A stretch of DNA of 64,000 bases from positions 54,250,265-54,314,264 of the forward strand of contig OZ034967.1 in NCBI GenBank assembly GCA_964030785.1, written 5' to 3'. The notes beneath the pieces were generated by a model. It saw nothing but the letters and a program-made list of their open reading frames with translations. It had not been told where the DNA came from and did not search any database. Made by a program: the position numbers and the translations under genes. Positions 21,371-32,099 of this stretch are shown piece by piece (position 1 is the stretch's first letter; the number at the start of each line of letters is the position of its first letter). Source of the stretch: Siderastrea siderea (taxonomy: Eukaryota; Cnidaria; Anthozoa; Scleractinia; Rhizangiidae).

Positions 21371-23111
21371 AAGTCGCCCAAAGTCGCTTAAGTCACCTTA
21401 AATCATTTATTTCTGAAAAGGCCCAAACCACTCAAATTGCATTTAAGAGGGTGCACATCACCATTTCTAAAATAATTTGTCTGCCAAAGAAGTGCTCATT
21501 GGGTCACAACTCTCTTTGAGTGACTCCTGAGAAAGTGCTTCCAGTTTTGTGACAATATAAATTTAAAATACACCCACTCAATTTGAGATTCAATCATTGT
21601 AAAGAAGGCAATTGTACCACTTGTCACTAAAACCCTTGGGGGAACTCCTCTATAGAAGTGACTGGAGCACTGCCTTTTAGCAAGCTCTTAAAGTACAAAT
21701 AACTGTACAAAATAATAAATAAAGTACAAAAAATGGGTGTGGTTTACATTCATTTTCACCCTCCCCCAGGAGCTACTACATTGTTATTCTAATGAGCAGT
21801 TGACTATTTCGTGTAACATTTTTTTACAATGTCTACCATTAATGACACCAGGATAATTCTAGTGGTGGTCATGAAGACCTCTTAAAATACCCCCAATTCA
21901 CCTTAAAACAAACATCATAAGAGGTACCAAGAGGACCGCTTTCACTAGATAAGTGAGAACAAGGTTCTAAACAGTTCCTGTTAATTGAAGATAACGAAAG
22001 GGATGGTGCACTTATACAAAACGATATCAACTCTTTTTATTCTAATGAAGAGGTTATGTCAATACTTCACAGTGAATGATAAACAAAGTATCTCCTTGAT
22101 CCCTCTACTAAGTGATCTCCCTTGAGAAAGTCCTCCTAAGCGTCGTGAAATCTTCAATCAACAGGAGTGTCTACTCCCAAAAAACAGCTTGAAACCATTT
22201 GTGAATTTGAGAGATGGTGGCCATTGTTCCATGCATCTAAAATAATTATTGCCAAGTGCAATGAATTGTCTCTAATGCAAGTTCAGCCAGTACTTACCCA
22301 GTATAAAGGGATGAGATGCCATAACACGATATAAATCTTCTAAAATAGTTTCCCCGGCATAATGACAATACAAAGAAAAATCCACTTCAAAGTACGCCTG
22401 AAGTTAATAGCTGGGAAAAATTTCAAGCATCTCAAACGAAAATCAACCAGGCGCTCATCTCATCAGATCGTGCACAAAACACATGTAAAGACCGCAAATT
22501 TCCTTGCCGGCTGTCATTACAATTGTTATCAATTTTTTCCTGTAATCGACCACTGAGAAGATCGAAATGTCGTTTCCAATGAGGCTAGCGCTGGAATTTT
22601 TAACTTCTATCTCGGAGCCCCGTAAACAAATGCACATGTTTGAAAAGAAGCGTGGAGCTGGGAACGAGCATGCTGGGTCAAAAGGAATCTTGGGTAGAGA
22701 GGAAATAAAGATGGCGCATGCCATGAGCCTTTTTCTACTGCGTTTTGAGATATGGTTGTTGATGACGAATTTTGGATAGGGCTAGCATATTGTGCCAGCT
22801 AAAGAGAAGATCATTTGCTTGAGCGACAGGCAAAACGCTGGTCGATGGAATGGTCCTGAACTCTTACTTTTGTTGAGCTAGTGATTGTATTCAAGATGAT
22901 GCTCAAGTTCGCAGCAGTATGAAAAGGTGGACATGGAGAAATTCAGAGGCAAGACACATTGCGGATAAATTTATCCTTTGTTTCCAAAAGTGTTCGTGGA
23001 GTGTTTTGTACGTGACAGGAAAGCAGCCAATTGATTACAATTTATAGTTTCTGAAAAGACCCAAGCTGTTTCGGAGTACCCTGGAGTGTCCTGGACGGTT
23101 TATACCAAATC
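21371..23111. other. Interior of the 9.5-kb element, no gene recognised
   Basis: Short ORFs (22362-22556, 22455-22724 and 22567-22779) overlap on both strands and match no family I recognise. No transposase motif is evident. Confidence 0.35.
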
Positions 23112-23114
23112 TAA

Positions 23115-23585
23115 TGCGCCGATCAATTCGAAAGTTCAACATCCCCCCCGGGGAATCCCCCGGGCATTTGAACTTTTGAAGATTGGCTTGTTCAAATTCC
23201 CTCCCCTCGGGGCAAGAAAGCCGTTCAAATGCCCCACCAATTAGTACTGAACTGCCTCTCCTCAAAGACAAATTTGGTCTTCAATCAAGCACTTTACATG
23301 CCTTTCAGGCCGTAATGACATCTTCAATCTTCTATGTAAGACTCTTTTCAAAGAGTTATTCACTAACAAAGGCGAAATTCTATCTTGTAAATCCGTCAGA
23401 CCCTGCAACTGAAAACCGAAAAAAAATCACAGGCCTATTACGTCAGAACAAGAGATAAATCCGGTTCAAATATCCCCACCCTTCCAACGCAACATTCAAA
23501 TTCCCCCCTCCCCGGGCACGATGCACAGTCAAATGCCCGGGATATGCCCGGGGGGGGATGTTGAAGTTTCGAATTGATCGGCACA
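23115..23585. mobile_element. Harbinger-like MITE
   Basis: The inverted ends are TGCGCCGATCAATTCGAAAG and the complement of TGTGCCGATCAATTCGAAAC, each continuing TTCAACATCCCCCC. The element is flanked by TAA on both sides (23112-23114 and 23586-23588), a 3-bp duplication typical of PIF/Harbinger. The 471-bp interior has no transposase. Confidence 0.7.
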
Positions 23586-24119
23586 TAAGTTTTATGTTTT
23601 CAGTGTAAGCAACATAGCATTGCTTTTATGCATGTCATCTCATCTGTTATATGTATATATTTGAAAATATAATCATGAATGATATGATCACTGTATATTA
23701 TTGCAGTATTTTTAGTTTAATGGTCAATATGAGAAATTTGCTTTTGTCAACTAGATGAATTATGTATCAGCCAATTCCAGTTGTGATCATTTCCTTTGTG
23801 GGCATAAAGCATGCTCTGTTCAATCCGCAGTAATCATCACACCTTGGAATTGACTGATTCAGTTCAAGTCTGTTTAGTGTTATATTAGTAAGTTGAGCGT
23901 TAGTAATAAGATCTGGGCATGAAACCTTGTTCTGATGGTAAGGCCCACGGTCTAAAAAGTTAGTGTGTGATGGCTGGGGCTTTACTACCTGTGCCAATCA
24001 AATTTAATTTGTAGCATTGATCTAAAGAGGGTGTGGGGGCAGAGGCCTTACAAAGGACAACTCCTGGTCCTCAAGGCTGCTTGTTGGGCCGGGGCCAATT
24101 AGAATACACCCTCAACTTA

Positions 24120-24239
24120 CCTAAAAATTGCCCTTAAGTTGCCTTAAATCGCCTTAAGTCGCCCAAAATTGCCTTAAGTCGCCTAAAATCGCCTTAAGTC
24201 GCCCAAAGTTACGGCGACTTAAGGTCCCAGAGTAGGCCT
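24120..24239. repeat. Right terminus of the 9.5-kb element, TTAAGTCGCC repeats
   Basis: Five or more tandem variants of CCTTAAGTCGCCCAAA lead into the terminal GGCGACTTAAGGTCCC and the end AGAGTAGGCCT. Similar motifs occur at the left end (14720-14758) and at 40168-40210. Confidence 0.7.
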
Positions 24240-24526
24240 TAGTCGTCAGGTATTTGTACTGTCTTGATTGTGTCAATAAAGTTCTCAGTCGACTGTAGTT
24301 TGTGTCGTGATTCGTCAGACAAAGGTTTCAGTACGGTAGTCAAGTATTTGGACAGCTGGTAAGTCGGGGACCCAAAGAATGAGACTATGGGTTGCATTGG
24401 TATGTCAGGTTTGTGCAGTTTCGGTAGTCCGTATAGTTTCGGTGGTTGTGGTACACGGCACCTCAGTCTGTTGTAGCGTTGAATGTCGATAGCGTCAGTT
24501 TTTTTTGAGGTCAAGACGAAGATCAA
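24239..24526 (-). pseudogene. Penelope reverse transcriptase N-terminal fragment
   Basis: The 95-codon segment contains PKLYGLPKLHKP and QPIVSFFGSPTYQLSKYL, the Penelope RT N-terminal signature. It ends at a stop created by the insertion at 24239, after FIDTIKTVQIPDD. The continuation lies at 14691 and below. Confidence 0.85.
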
Positions 24527-24540
24527 GGCAAAATCGACGA

Positions 24541-25349
24541 TTTCAACTAGAACAATTACAGCCGGGACTTAATTAGACACAACACACACAGAAACTCCGA
24601 ACCGAACGCTACGAACACTAACGCAACACCTGTTACTACTGCAACCATACCTTACATCAAAGGGACTTCTGAAACTATCACCGAATCCTACAACCCTACA
24701 ACATCCGAGTTGCTCACAAACCTATTACTACTTTACGACAGCTACTGACGAACGTTAAAGACAAAGACAAACCGAGCGACAGACAGGGAGCAGTTTATAA
24801 GATCAAATGCTGCGACTGCCAGACCGGCAGGAATTTGAACATCCGACTGACTGAACACAAACGAGCGACTAGAAATGGTGATATCAACAATCACATTGCT
24901 GAGCTCCATTTAAAAACAAACCACAAATCACTCTGGAAAGCTGGTTTACTAACTTAGAACAAACACTACTGAACCGTTGCCAACAGCTACCTGCACCTTA
25001 CAAACGACTGATTGCCGACAATAACAAGACAGACAAACAATAGACAAACCGACAAATTTTTACTAACAATAGACCAACGGACCTTTGACTAACAAAAGAC
25101 GGATCGAAACGCACAAGTCACGTTCTACAGTCTTCACAGCCAATAACATCACAGCTTAACTGACAGACGACCAATAACATCACGTGACCGTCGACCAATC
25201 AGGGAAACGACCAGAGACATGTAACATCTACTGACGATTAACAGTTCACTTGACTCTGATGATGACTTCCGCTCAGGTTGTCCAAACGTCACAAACGGTC
25301 CTTCTCAGGACTACACTCACCCGGACGATCATAATTTACCGACTTATTA
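24541..25349. repeat. Inverted terminal copy of the Penelope 3' region
   Basis: Reverse complement of 13135-14060 with small deletions. It contains GATGATGACTTCCGCTCAGG, the counterpart of 13255-13275. It is non-coding here and forms the 5' end of the Penelope insertion. Confidence 0.85.
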
Positions 25350-25360
25350 TAAAATTGAAC
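25350..25360. repeat. Target site duplication, right copy (Penelope insertion)
   Basis: Second copy of TAAAATTGAAC. The BTB intron resumes at 25361 with sequence matching 59315 onward in copy B. Confidence 0.8.
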
Positions 25361-25884
25361 TGACGAGGAGATTTATAAAAATGGCCCTTTACTTTGTGAG
25401 TGACCAAGTTTGATGACGTGTTAGTTTGATCATAGTAACCATTTTGAAGGCATTCCCACATTTTTTCTAGTTCTGACTGATGGCGTCCAAACACTACGAA
25501 CAAACTCTATGATGTTTAATGAATCTGAGGTTAGGTCTTTGTCCAATCTCCTTGACTGAACGAACCCGGCGGCCCATTAACTCTATTTAGACTGAGCTTT
25601 TTTGGGCCTTCTGCGACCGGTGGGGAGCATCCCGCCGCTCCCCCCCCCCCTTAACTCTAAGGGCGGATAGTACGTCCAAAAATGTTTCCCTTGAGGTCCG
25701 CAACATGAGCTGATGACATCATATAACGTATGAATTACGTCATGTTCTCAAACGGCGGCAATCTTGGATTCGCCATCTCGGATTTCTTGATTTTTTCCAA
25801 AACTTCCAAAAAGCATTACAATTGACCAAAAAGTTATCAAAATGAACAGCTAGAAATCAAAATCAAGCTAAAAAAGGAACCTAC

Positions 25885-26154
25885 TGGTAATTTCCACTCG
25901 TTCTTCGATGTAGGGGAAGTAAATCTGCTTAAGAAAGTCCAGTACTTCGTTCGCTTTTTTCTCAGGCAGCGGAATCTCGTTGGAAGTGGCTTCTTTGAAC
26001 TGAGATTTGAACATGGCCTTGAAAACTGGCGAGTTCATACTCATTATCACACGATGGACATGAAACTTCTCATCTTCCACCACAAGAATCAAGTCACTAT
26101 CTTCCCACGGCTCAGAGAACCCATGTTTCCTTTGTTCTGCTTGGTCAGTGACGC
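25885..26154 (-). CDS. BTB/POZ protein copy A, exon 2 (BTB core)
   Basis: The exon lies between the acceptor ATACTTCAG|GCGTC and the donor ATTACCA|GTAGGT, and leaves in phase 1, which matches exon 3. It encodes the BTB/POZ core: DSDLILVVEDEKFHVHRVIM, then NSPVFKAMFKSQFKE and IPLPEKKANEVLDFLKQIYF. These match the conserved BTB pattern of a D-hxhxV start, FxxHRxhL-like and SPhFxxMF motifs. The domain mediates dimerisation and often Cullin-3 binding (family knowledge). It has no equivalent in copy B, where about 225 bp of this exon is deleted. The frame requires exon 1 to end in phase 1, which the nearest donor at 26551 does not provide. Confidence 0.85.
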
Positions 26155-26551
26155 CTGAAGTATACAAAAGAAAGGGAAAAATGTAAGGGAGACATTGGCA
26201 CCTTCCGACAGTTTACTTCATTCTGAGAGCGCCTTATTGAACTGAAGAAATTGACTCCAATTTTTCAGTTTATTGTCCTCCTAGCTTTGGTTAGCACTCT
26301 AGACATTTAAAAAGGATGGAAAAAACCATCATATTGCTTTTGAAATCAAAAGGCTTAGCCCAAAGTGCCTTCGGTCTTCGGTACGGTGCAGAAGTGAACC
26401 TCACGAAAACTTGTATGCAGGCTTAAGAGCCGGTTCAACGGCTCCAGCTAGTTTTATTTTAGAAAAGGCGTATGTGAAAATTATATTCGTTGGCCAAAGG
26501 ATCTTTAGTTTTCAAATTTAGCTAAATTTAGCTAACGTGTTTATAACTTAC

Positions 26552-26635
26552 TTCAGCCAGTGCAAGTGCACTTTCTTCATGGCTGCCGCTTTCTTTGTCG
26601 GTATTCGTTTCCCCAGCCCGATCGTTGGAAGCCAT
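26552..26635 (-). CDS. BTB/POZ protein copy A, exon 1
   Basis: ATG in the context ACAAGATGGC opens 28 codons (MASNDRAGET to ALALAE), ending at the donor GAA|GTAAGT. Copy B has the same exon with one more base before its donor (CAAA|GTAAAT). As read here the exon ends in phase 0 and would join exon 2 out of frame. Either one base was lost in copy A, or a weaker donor 4 bases downstream is used. The leader is acidic and serine-rich with no signal peptide. Confidence 0.6.
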
Positions 26636-27900
26636 CTTGTAGGTCTGGGACACGACTAGAGTTCAGTAAACGTAAAGCGCACGAATTTGGAGCAAGGTTA
26701 TATTCAAAAATCGTCTTCACGTAGTGTTAACCAGAAGATGAACCTCAAAGAATTCACTCAATCTACTGACCACGAACAAAACGAATTGCTATCTTTGCCC
26801 CTTCCCAGAACTACTTGGCGTCAAACTGGACTTTCGGAGAAATTTTGTATTAATATATTCTGAACTGTAATAGTAGGAACACGCTTCGCTTACGTTACCA
26901 TGTGTCAATATTCTTCACTTTGCAAAAATGTTTTCATGCTATAAAAGGTTCAGGATCTAGAAAAGGTAGTATTATCTTGGTTATTCCAGGGGATTGGCTA
27001 AATTCGTTTATATAAAAGACAAATTTTGCAGAAACCGGAGGCATGCTTCAGCAACTCATTCATCTTGCTTGCTTTATCTATGGAGGCACAGCGTGCTTGC
27101 AGTTCATTGTCAGGGTTATGGACTCCTGCCATTGTTTGTATTAAATTTTCCACCTTATTATGGTTGTGGGACTAGGCTCAGATACTGAAAACTCCGGATT
27201 GCTTAGGGTGATCTTTAGATAGTGAAAAGATTTTTAGAGAGTCCGGAGATTGTAGGGAGGTTCCAAGATTTGTAATTCTGAGAGCCAAAGATACCTGTAG
27301 AGTAGTGAATAGGCAAGAGGTTTTAGTGTTTAACTGTTCAATGTTCAATTATGTATTCCAGAATTCTGTTGTAGTTAGGAGAAACTGAGACTAAAAATAA
27401 AATCACCACCCAAATGTGACCTGAAATAAGGATAAAGAAAATGTACGTAATGTCACAGAGGAGGACATCATTCTCCCTCTGCTCAAGAACATATATTAGC
27501 GTATTTTCAAGACGTATGCGAGACGGCGTTCTAAATGTTCTTTCCCAACGCTGTACGTTTAGCTGTCTCTTATTTACAGCATAACAGTATACCGTGCTGA
27601 TGTAGATAACCTGACCTAGTGGACCTAGTGATTCACTATAGTAGGCGCTAAACTCTTTCTTAATAGCAGTTCCGGGTCCGCAGCCACCAACATTTTAGCT
27701 CATTTTGTCACGCTCGAAAAGCTAACAAAGCGAAGGAATCTGCGGCCATTTATACTCGAACCTACGTGCATGTGTCTCCTTTTCACCTATCGTTTTCGTC
27801 GAAGAAAGTACAGGTAACAGGAGACAACCAGTGTAACTGTTATTTATATTCAGCTGACTGAGCCTAAAGGAAAAGGGGATTGATCTATCTCAAAAAGAGC
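26636..27900 (-). promoter_or_regulatory. Duplicated 5' flank of BTB copy A
   Basis: Homologous to the regions upstream of exon 1 at 6407-7700, 55055-56250 and 60252-60870. It probably contains the promoter. No individual element can be assigned. Confidence 0.4.
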
Positions 27901-28211
27901 AAATCAATAGTGCGTTTTATATTTTGCAAAATCCAAATTAAGATTTTTTTAAATTCGAAACCAGGTCAGTTTTGCATTTCTTTGCTAAAATTATGAATAC
28001 AAATGACGCACACCGGAGAAAGACACACCCCGGTCTCCTCACTACAGATAGGAAAAGAATACACGTAGCCAGCGGTAACTCGAAACCAAAAAATTCTTAC
28101 ATGACGTACTGGCCTGTGTGGACTATTTCTGCCCTCATTTTGTCCATGGATAATCCACAATCGACATATCATTTCTTTTGGACACGAAGAATCCACAAAA
28201 CAAATGCACCC
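27900..28211. other. Non-coding, left flank of piggyBac-like MITE
   Basis: ORFs on both strands (27966-28196 and 27972-28223) overlap and are not recognised. The right end resembles the inverse of 29700-29760. Confidence 0.3.
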
Positions 28212-28215
28212 TTAA

Positions 28216-28420
28216 CCCTTTAAACCCGGGCATCATTATTCAAATTCTCCGTACTGTTCTCCATACATTTCACTGAGTACCAATTAGAAGAACTTGTTAA
28301 GTCATGAAGACTATTCATCTTTGGTGATCATTTGCCCAGTTCTCATGGCCTCAATGTGTTATATTTAATTGACATGGTGAGGAGAAAATATTTGATACTG
28401 ATAATTTGGGGCTTAAAGGG
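28216..28420. mobile_element. piggyBac-like MITE (TTAA target)
   Basis: TTAA flanks both sides (28212-28215 and 28421-28424). The ends are CCCTTTAAACCCG and the complement of CCCTTTAAGCCCC. The 205-bp interior is non-coding. A related uninterrupted sequence (GCACCCTTACGGCCGCGGGTGA in inverse at about 29717-29738) represents the empty site. Confidence 0.75.
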
Positions 28421-28424
28421 TTAA

Positions 28425-30900
28425 GGCCGCGGGTGAGAAACAAGATCATCAGTATTCATTTATTTTAAGGGTATGAGTGAAGTGCGTCGAATGATAGCGA
28501 CATTGCGCGAAATATTCATAAGTGAGCTCTGCAGTACAAAATCTTTGGTTTATGCATCAATGATTCGGCTCGTGCGTTTAATTGTGTGGCAGGAAATATT
28601 GTGCATTTTAAGTATTTTTAAATGAAATTCTCATAATAACAATAATAATAAATGCGTTGAGCACTCGCTTGTTGTATCTGTACCTTTCTTTTTATTCTTT
28701 ATCTGTTAGTTGAAATGTTAATGGCAACTTTTAAGAAATTTCCAGCAAAACAAAACGAAAATAAAATACTGTTTCTATCTCTATCTCCAATATTTATCAA
28801 CATCACCAATTTTGTGTCCAATATATCTGTGTATAATTTTATTATATACACTGCTCCACAGACTGGAAAATAATAAGAGTTTGATTTCGTCGTTCTTTTT
28901 GGTTTCAATGTTTAATTCTATGTTTAAGCGGAAAGAATCCGCTTTGAAAATTTCGATAGTAAAATTCTCTTTCTATTTTGTGTGTGGTATAAATATTAAT
29001 TGGTTCAGCGCCACTGCTTTTTTCTTTCGTTTGTTTTCGACGGAAAACACACAATTTTTTTAGACTGCATGCAACCTATTGTTTGTTTCTGGAGTGTTAA
29101 CAATAGCTTCTTAATTTTATATCTATAATTTGCATAATAAAATATTCTTGGCTTAAACACTCGTGTTTCTTCGATAAGCCTTCGGAAGCCCTAAAACCAC
29201 CAATTTTGTGTCCAAGAATACAGCGCGGATATAAAATTTCCTGAACTGACACAGCAGGCAGGTAAAATAGGTGTGTTGTAGGTTGTCACAACAGAAGCAC
29301 TTTTTTAAAACAGGCTTTATAACAGAAGTTTTAAGTCTTCAAATATAAACAAGGACGATTTTACTAGTTTAAAGGCTTATAACTTTCAGTGGAACTTGAA
29401 ATCACAAAATCGGCTTCTGTTGTGACACAATAGAGGTTTTAACTGATCAATTAGTGCCAAGAAGCGTTGTCTTCTCCACGAGGAGAAAACTTGGACACAG
29501 AGTCGCGTTTTACCAAATCTTAACTTTGGAAGCTCAAAGCATCGCAAAGAAACGCAATTTATCAAAGGAAAAACAGCCTTGTTGCACTTCAAACATTCCT
29601 CAAGCCCTCTATTAAGTTTCAACGAAATCAGCTCACAAACGATCAAGATCTAAAGTTTTTTTAACGTAAGACCTCCACCAAAATTTTGCCTTATAAATTT
29701 ATTCATGAGCAGCTTGTCACCCGCGGCCGTAAGGGTGCATTTCTTTGGTAAAAGAGGATGGGGTACCTTATCCTCTCTTGTTTGGTCATAGTTCACATCC
29801 GGATTTTGAACCCAAAAGTGGGTTTACGTTTCTGTTTCTTTGGGTGAATCCTTGATTTCGAATGTCTTGATTCTATTCCGGTAAAGGTTCAGTAGATTCA
29901 AACCAAAGACTGATATTTTAAATTTTTGGCTACTAACATTGGTAGTAAGATTTCTATGAAATTTTGCCAGCAATTTATTGTTTTAAGACCCATTCAGTGA
30001 AAGCATTATACCCCTAATACCTAAGATGTGACTGACAACTCCAAAACTTTTCAATTCCAAATAAGAGTTTTTTTTATCACGATAACTTACTTAAGTTTAG
30101 GGAATGAGGAAGAAGATTTTCAGTACATGTAGCCCAGATTTAGTGTACACCAGCCAGAAACATTTTGTTATTTTCAATCATCAATTTACACTAAGTCCGT
30201 TTCCCAGCACAATGGTTGCCAAAATCCCAGTTCCCAGTCCAATCTTTATCACAAATCCCATTCCCAGTGCCACAGATCCCAATGCATCTTAAAAGTGGTC
30301 TAAATGAAAACAATAAACCAAATATGGCAACACTGATAGACGAAATGTATTTATTTTCAACAGTTACAGTCCAAACAGCAAGCTGAATAGCACCCGCTTT
30401 TGTATCCGTCATTTTAAAGAAGCTAATTGAGCATGAGGTTTGACCTGTTAGGCACGTTTTTAGGTTATTTTCTCTATTGTCTGTCCGTCTGCTATGCTTA
30501 TTGAATTTGAATTTTCGTGCTGGGTACACATTTAACACAATTTAATGGGAATGTCTACCACTGTGCATCACTGATCACTGATTTCAGGAAAAGCAGTTAA
30601 ATCAGGTTGTATCTACCTTGGTTTGACATCTCTTAATTTGAAACATTTTTAGGTCTTCTTAAGCACTACTTTGTTGCATTTTTATCCATTGATGGACTAA
30701 ACAAGAGTTTTAACATCAGTCCTTCCCATTCCTATTATACGCTGCTTTTTTCCCATTGCCAATCGCCAAATCCCAGCCCCAGTTCCTCAAATTTCATTTT
30801 CCTAGTACTAAAATTTCCCATTTTACAACTTCACGTCCCTCTACAGAGAACGGGGCAGAAAATTGAGTGCCACCCCTTTGCTCCTGACCCTACCCCTGCC
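28425..30900. other. AT-rich stretch without recognised genes
   Basis: Short ORFs only (28699-28908, 28812-29063, 29386-29646 and 30191-30538), none with a recognised domain. The inverse pair around 28180-28440 and 29690-29760 suggests the ends of an old element about 1.3-1.6 kb long. CCCAGTTCCCAG-like short repeats lie at 30210-30290 and 30760-30800. Confidence 0.3.
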
Positions 30901-31584
30901 TATTACAGCACTTTTTCCAAAATCTCTCTAACTTGTGCGGGAGAATCCAGCTCATTCCTCGTCAAACTGGAAGCAAACCAGTTACAAAGTGTGACTGAAC
31001 TGCAACGACTGAACATGACGAGGTCACCGACTTCGCGTGGTTTTGACAGGGATACAATGGCGTCCTTATCAATAGGACAAAGAGCAGAGAACTGAGACAC
31101 ATCTCTCGTCTTTCAATACTAGTTGTCCTACACCTGAGCTCAGGAATCTCATCCTTATGAATTGTTACTGGCCGAACAACAAAAACCTGTTCTTCCAAGA
31201 TGATACGTGAGACTTGAAAATAAAACGTAAACCAAACAAAAAAATACAAGGAGCAAGAAATCCTTTGTGTCATTTTTATTTGTTTCAATTTTATTTAACC
31301 TCGGCCTTTTCGATTTAAATGTCCCCATAATTTTCTGCATTCCAAACCTGCCGCGACGTGCTTCTTCTTTACAATGTTTAGGGCTACGTGCTTTTCACCT
31401 ATCAGGTCAAACCTCGATACAAAAGAGGCGCTGGTAATGTCGGGGTCGGTAGCAAATCGGTTGCTAACGTTGCAACTGTCCCTCGGAATCCTGCACATCG
31501 TGTTCCCACGATCCAGCCTGCATATCGTAAACGCACCGATTATTTTGTCCAACTACCGATCTTTGAGTTAAGTTAAGCATGCAC

Positions 31585-31776
31585 CTAATGTCAAGCTGGA
31601 CAAAACGGTGTTGACAGAACGCTCCTTTCTGTCCTTTGTCTGGCGAAACCGTCATCTTATCTAGAGTATTTTAAATTGCCTTTTTAGTTTACAGTCTCAT
31701 CCTGAAACTTACCAGTTTCAACATCACTTCCGCCTCGTTCAACACTACATTCCACACTGGGAGAGTTTGTTGCCAT
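31585..31776 (-). CDS. Candidate gene 5' exons, unknown protein
   Basis: An ATG in the context AGCAAGATGGC opens 21 codons (MATNSPSVEC to DVET plus one base) and is followed by the donor G|GTAAGT at 31712. A possible second exon follows an acceptor CTCTAG|ATAAG at 31661, in compatible phase 1 (DKMTVSPDKGQ to QLDIR), down to a weak donor near 31584. First-exon length, ATG context and phase resemble the BTB units, but the downstream sequence (31295-31552, two overlapping minus-strand frames) is not BTB. I do not recognise the protein. Confidence 0.3.
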
Positions 31777-32099
31777 CTTGCTTGTGACGCTGTGAAGTAA
31801 GGCTGCTCGGAAGGGATTTCAGGCAAGCTATTGAGCGATCTTCTCCAACTAATAAGTATCAAACACGAGATAGAACGGGAGCAAGCAAGTCCATACGACC
31901 ATACATTAACTGACCGACTAACCGACCAGCAGGAGACGCAGGAGACCACTCTCGTCTCCAGAGCCCACGATCCTTTTGGTCTGCGTCAAGGCTCTCGATC
32001 CTGGTAGGTACGTTATGTATGGGGAACTATTATGTCCCCAATATAGTAATCAACTAACTTTACTTGAGTTCTATTACTATTACTATTAATCTCACTTTA

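Larger units (their letters stand above)
14705..24239. mobile_element. 9.5-kb inverted-repeat DNA element (unclassified) inside the Penelope RT
   Basis: The left end reads ATGCCTACTAAGGGGCCTTA. The right end is the complement of AGGCCTACTCTGGGACCTTA. TAGTCG is duplicated on both sides (14699-14704 and 24240-24245). Repeated TTAAGTCGCC(C)AAA motifs fill both termini. A second, internal inverted pair of about 400-450 bp (14750-15160 with 20920-21370) carries a GGATC minisatellite. No transposase was recognised. Large parts are later insertions (DIRS at 15521-20429 and a MITE at 23115-23585). The left half with its long inner arms may be an element of its own. Confidence 0.65.
13133..25349 (-). 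mobile_element. Penelope-like retroelement, split by nested insertions
   Basis: Read on the minus strand, the element has an N-terminal RT piece (24239-24526), RT core (14266-14691), a GIY-YIG-like endonuclease (about 13737-13812) and a C-terminal tail (13477-13707). It is flanked by an 11-bp duplication. Its 5' end (24541-25349) is an inverted copy of its own 3' end (13135-14060), an arrangement known for Penelope elements. About 2.7 kb belongs to the element. The 9.5 kb between 14705 and 24239 is another transposon. The insertion lies in intron 2 of BTB copy A, only about 12 bp from the exon 3 acceptor. Frame breaks make it inactive. Confidence 0.85.
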
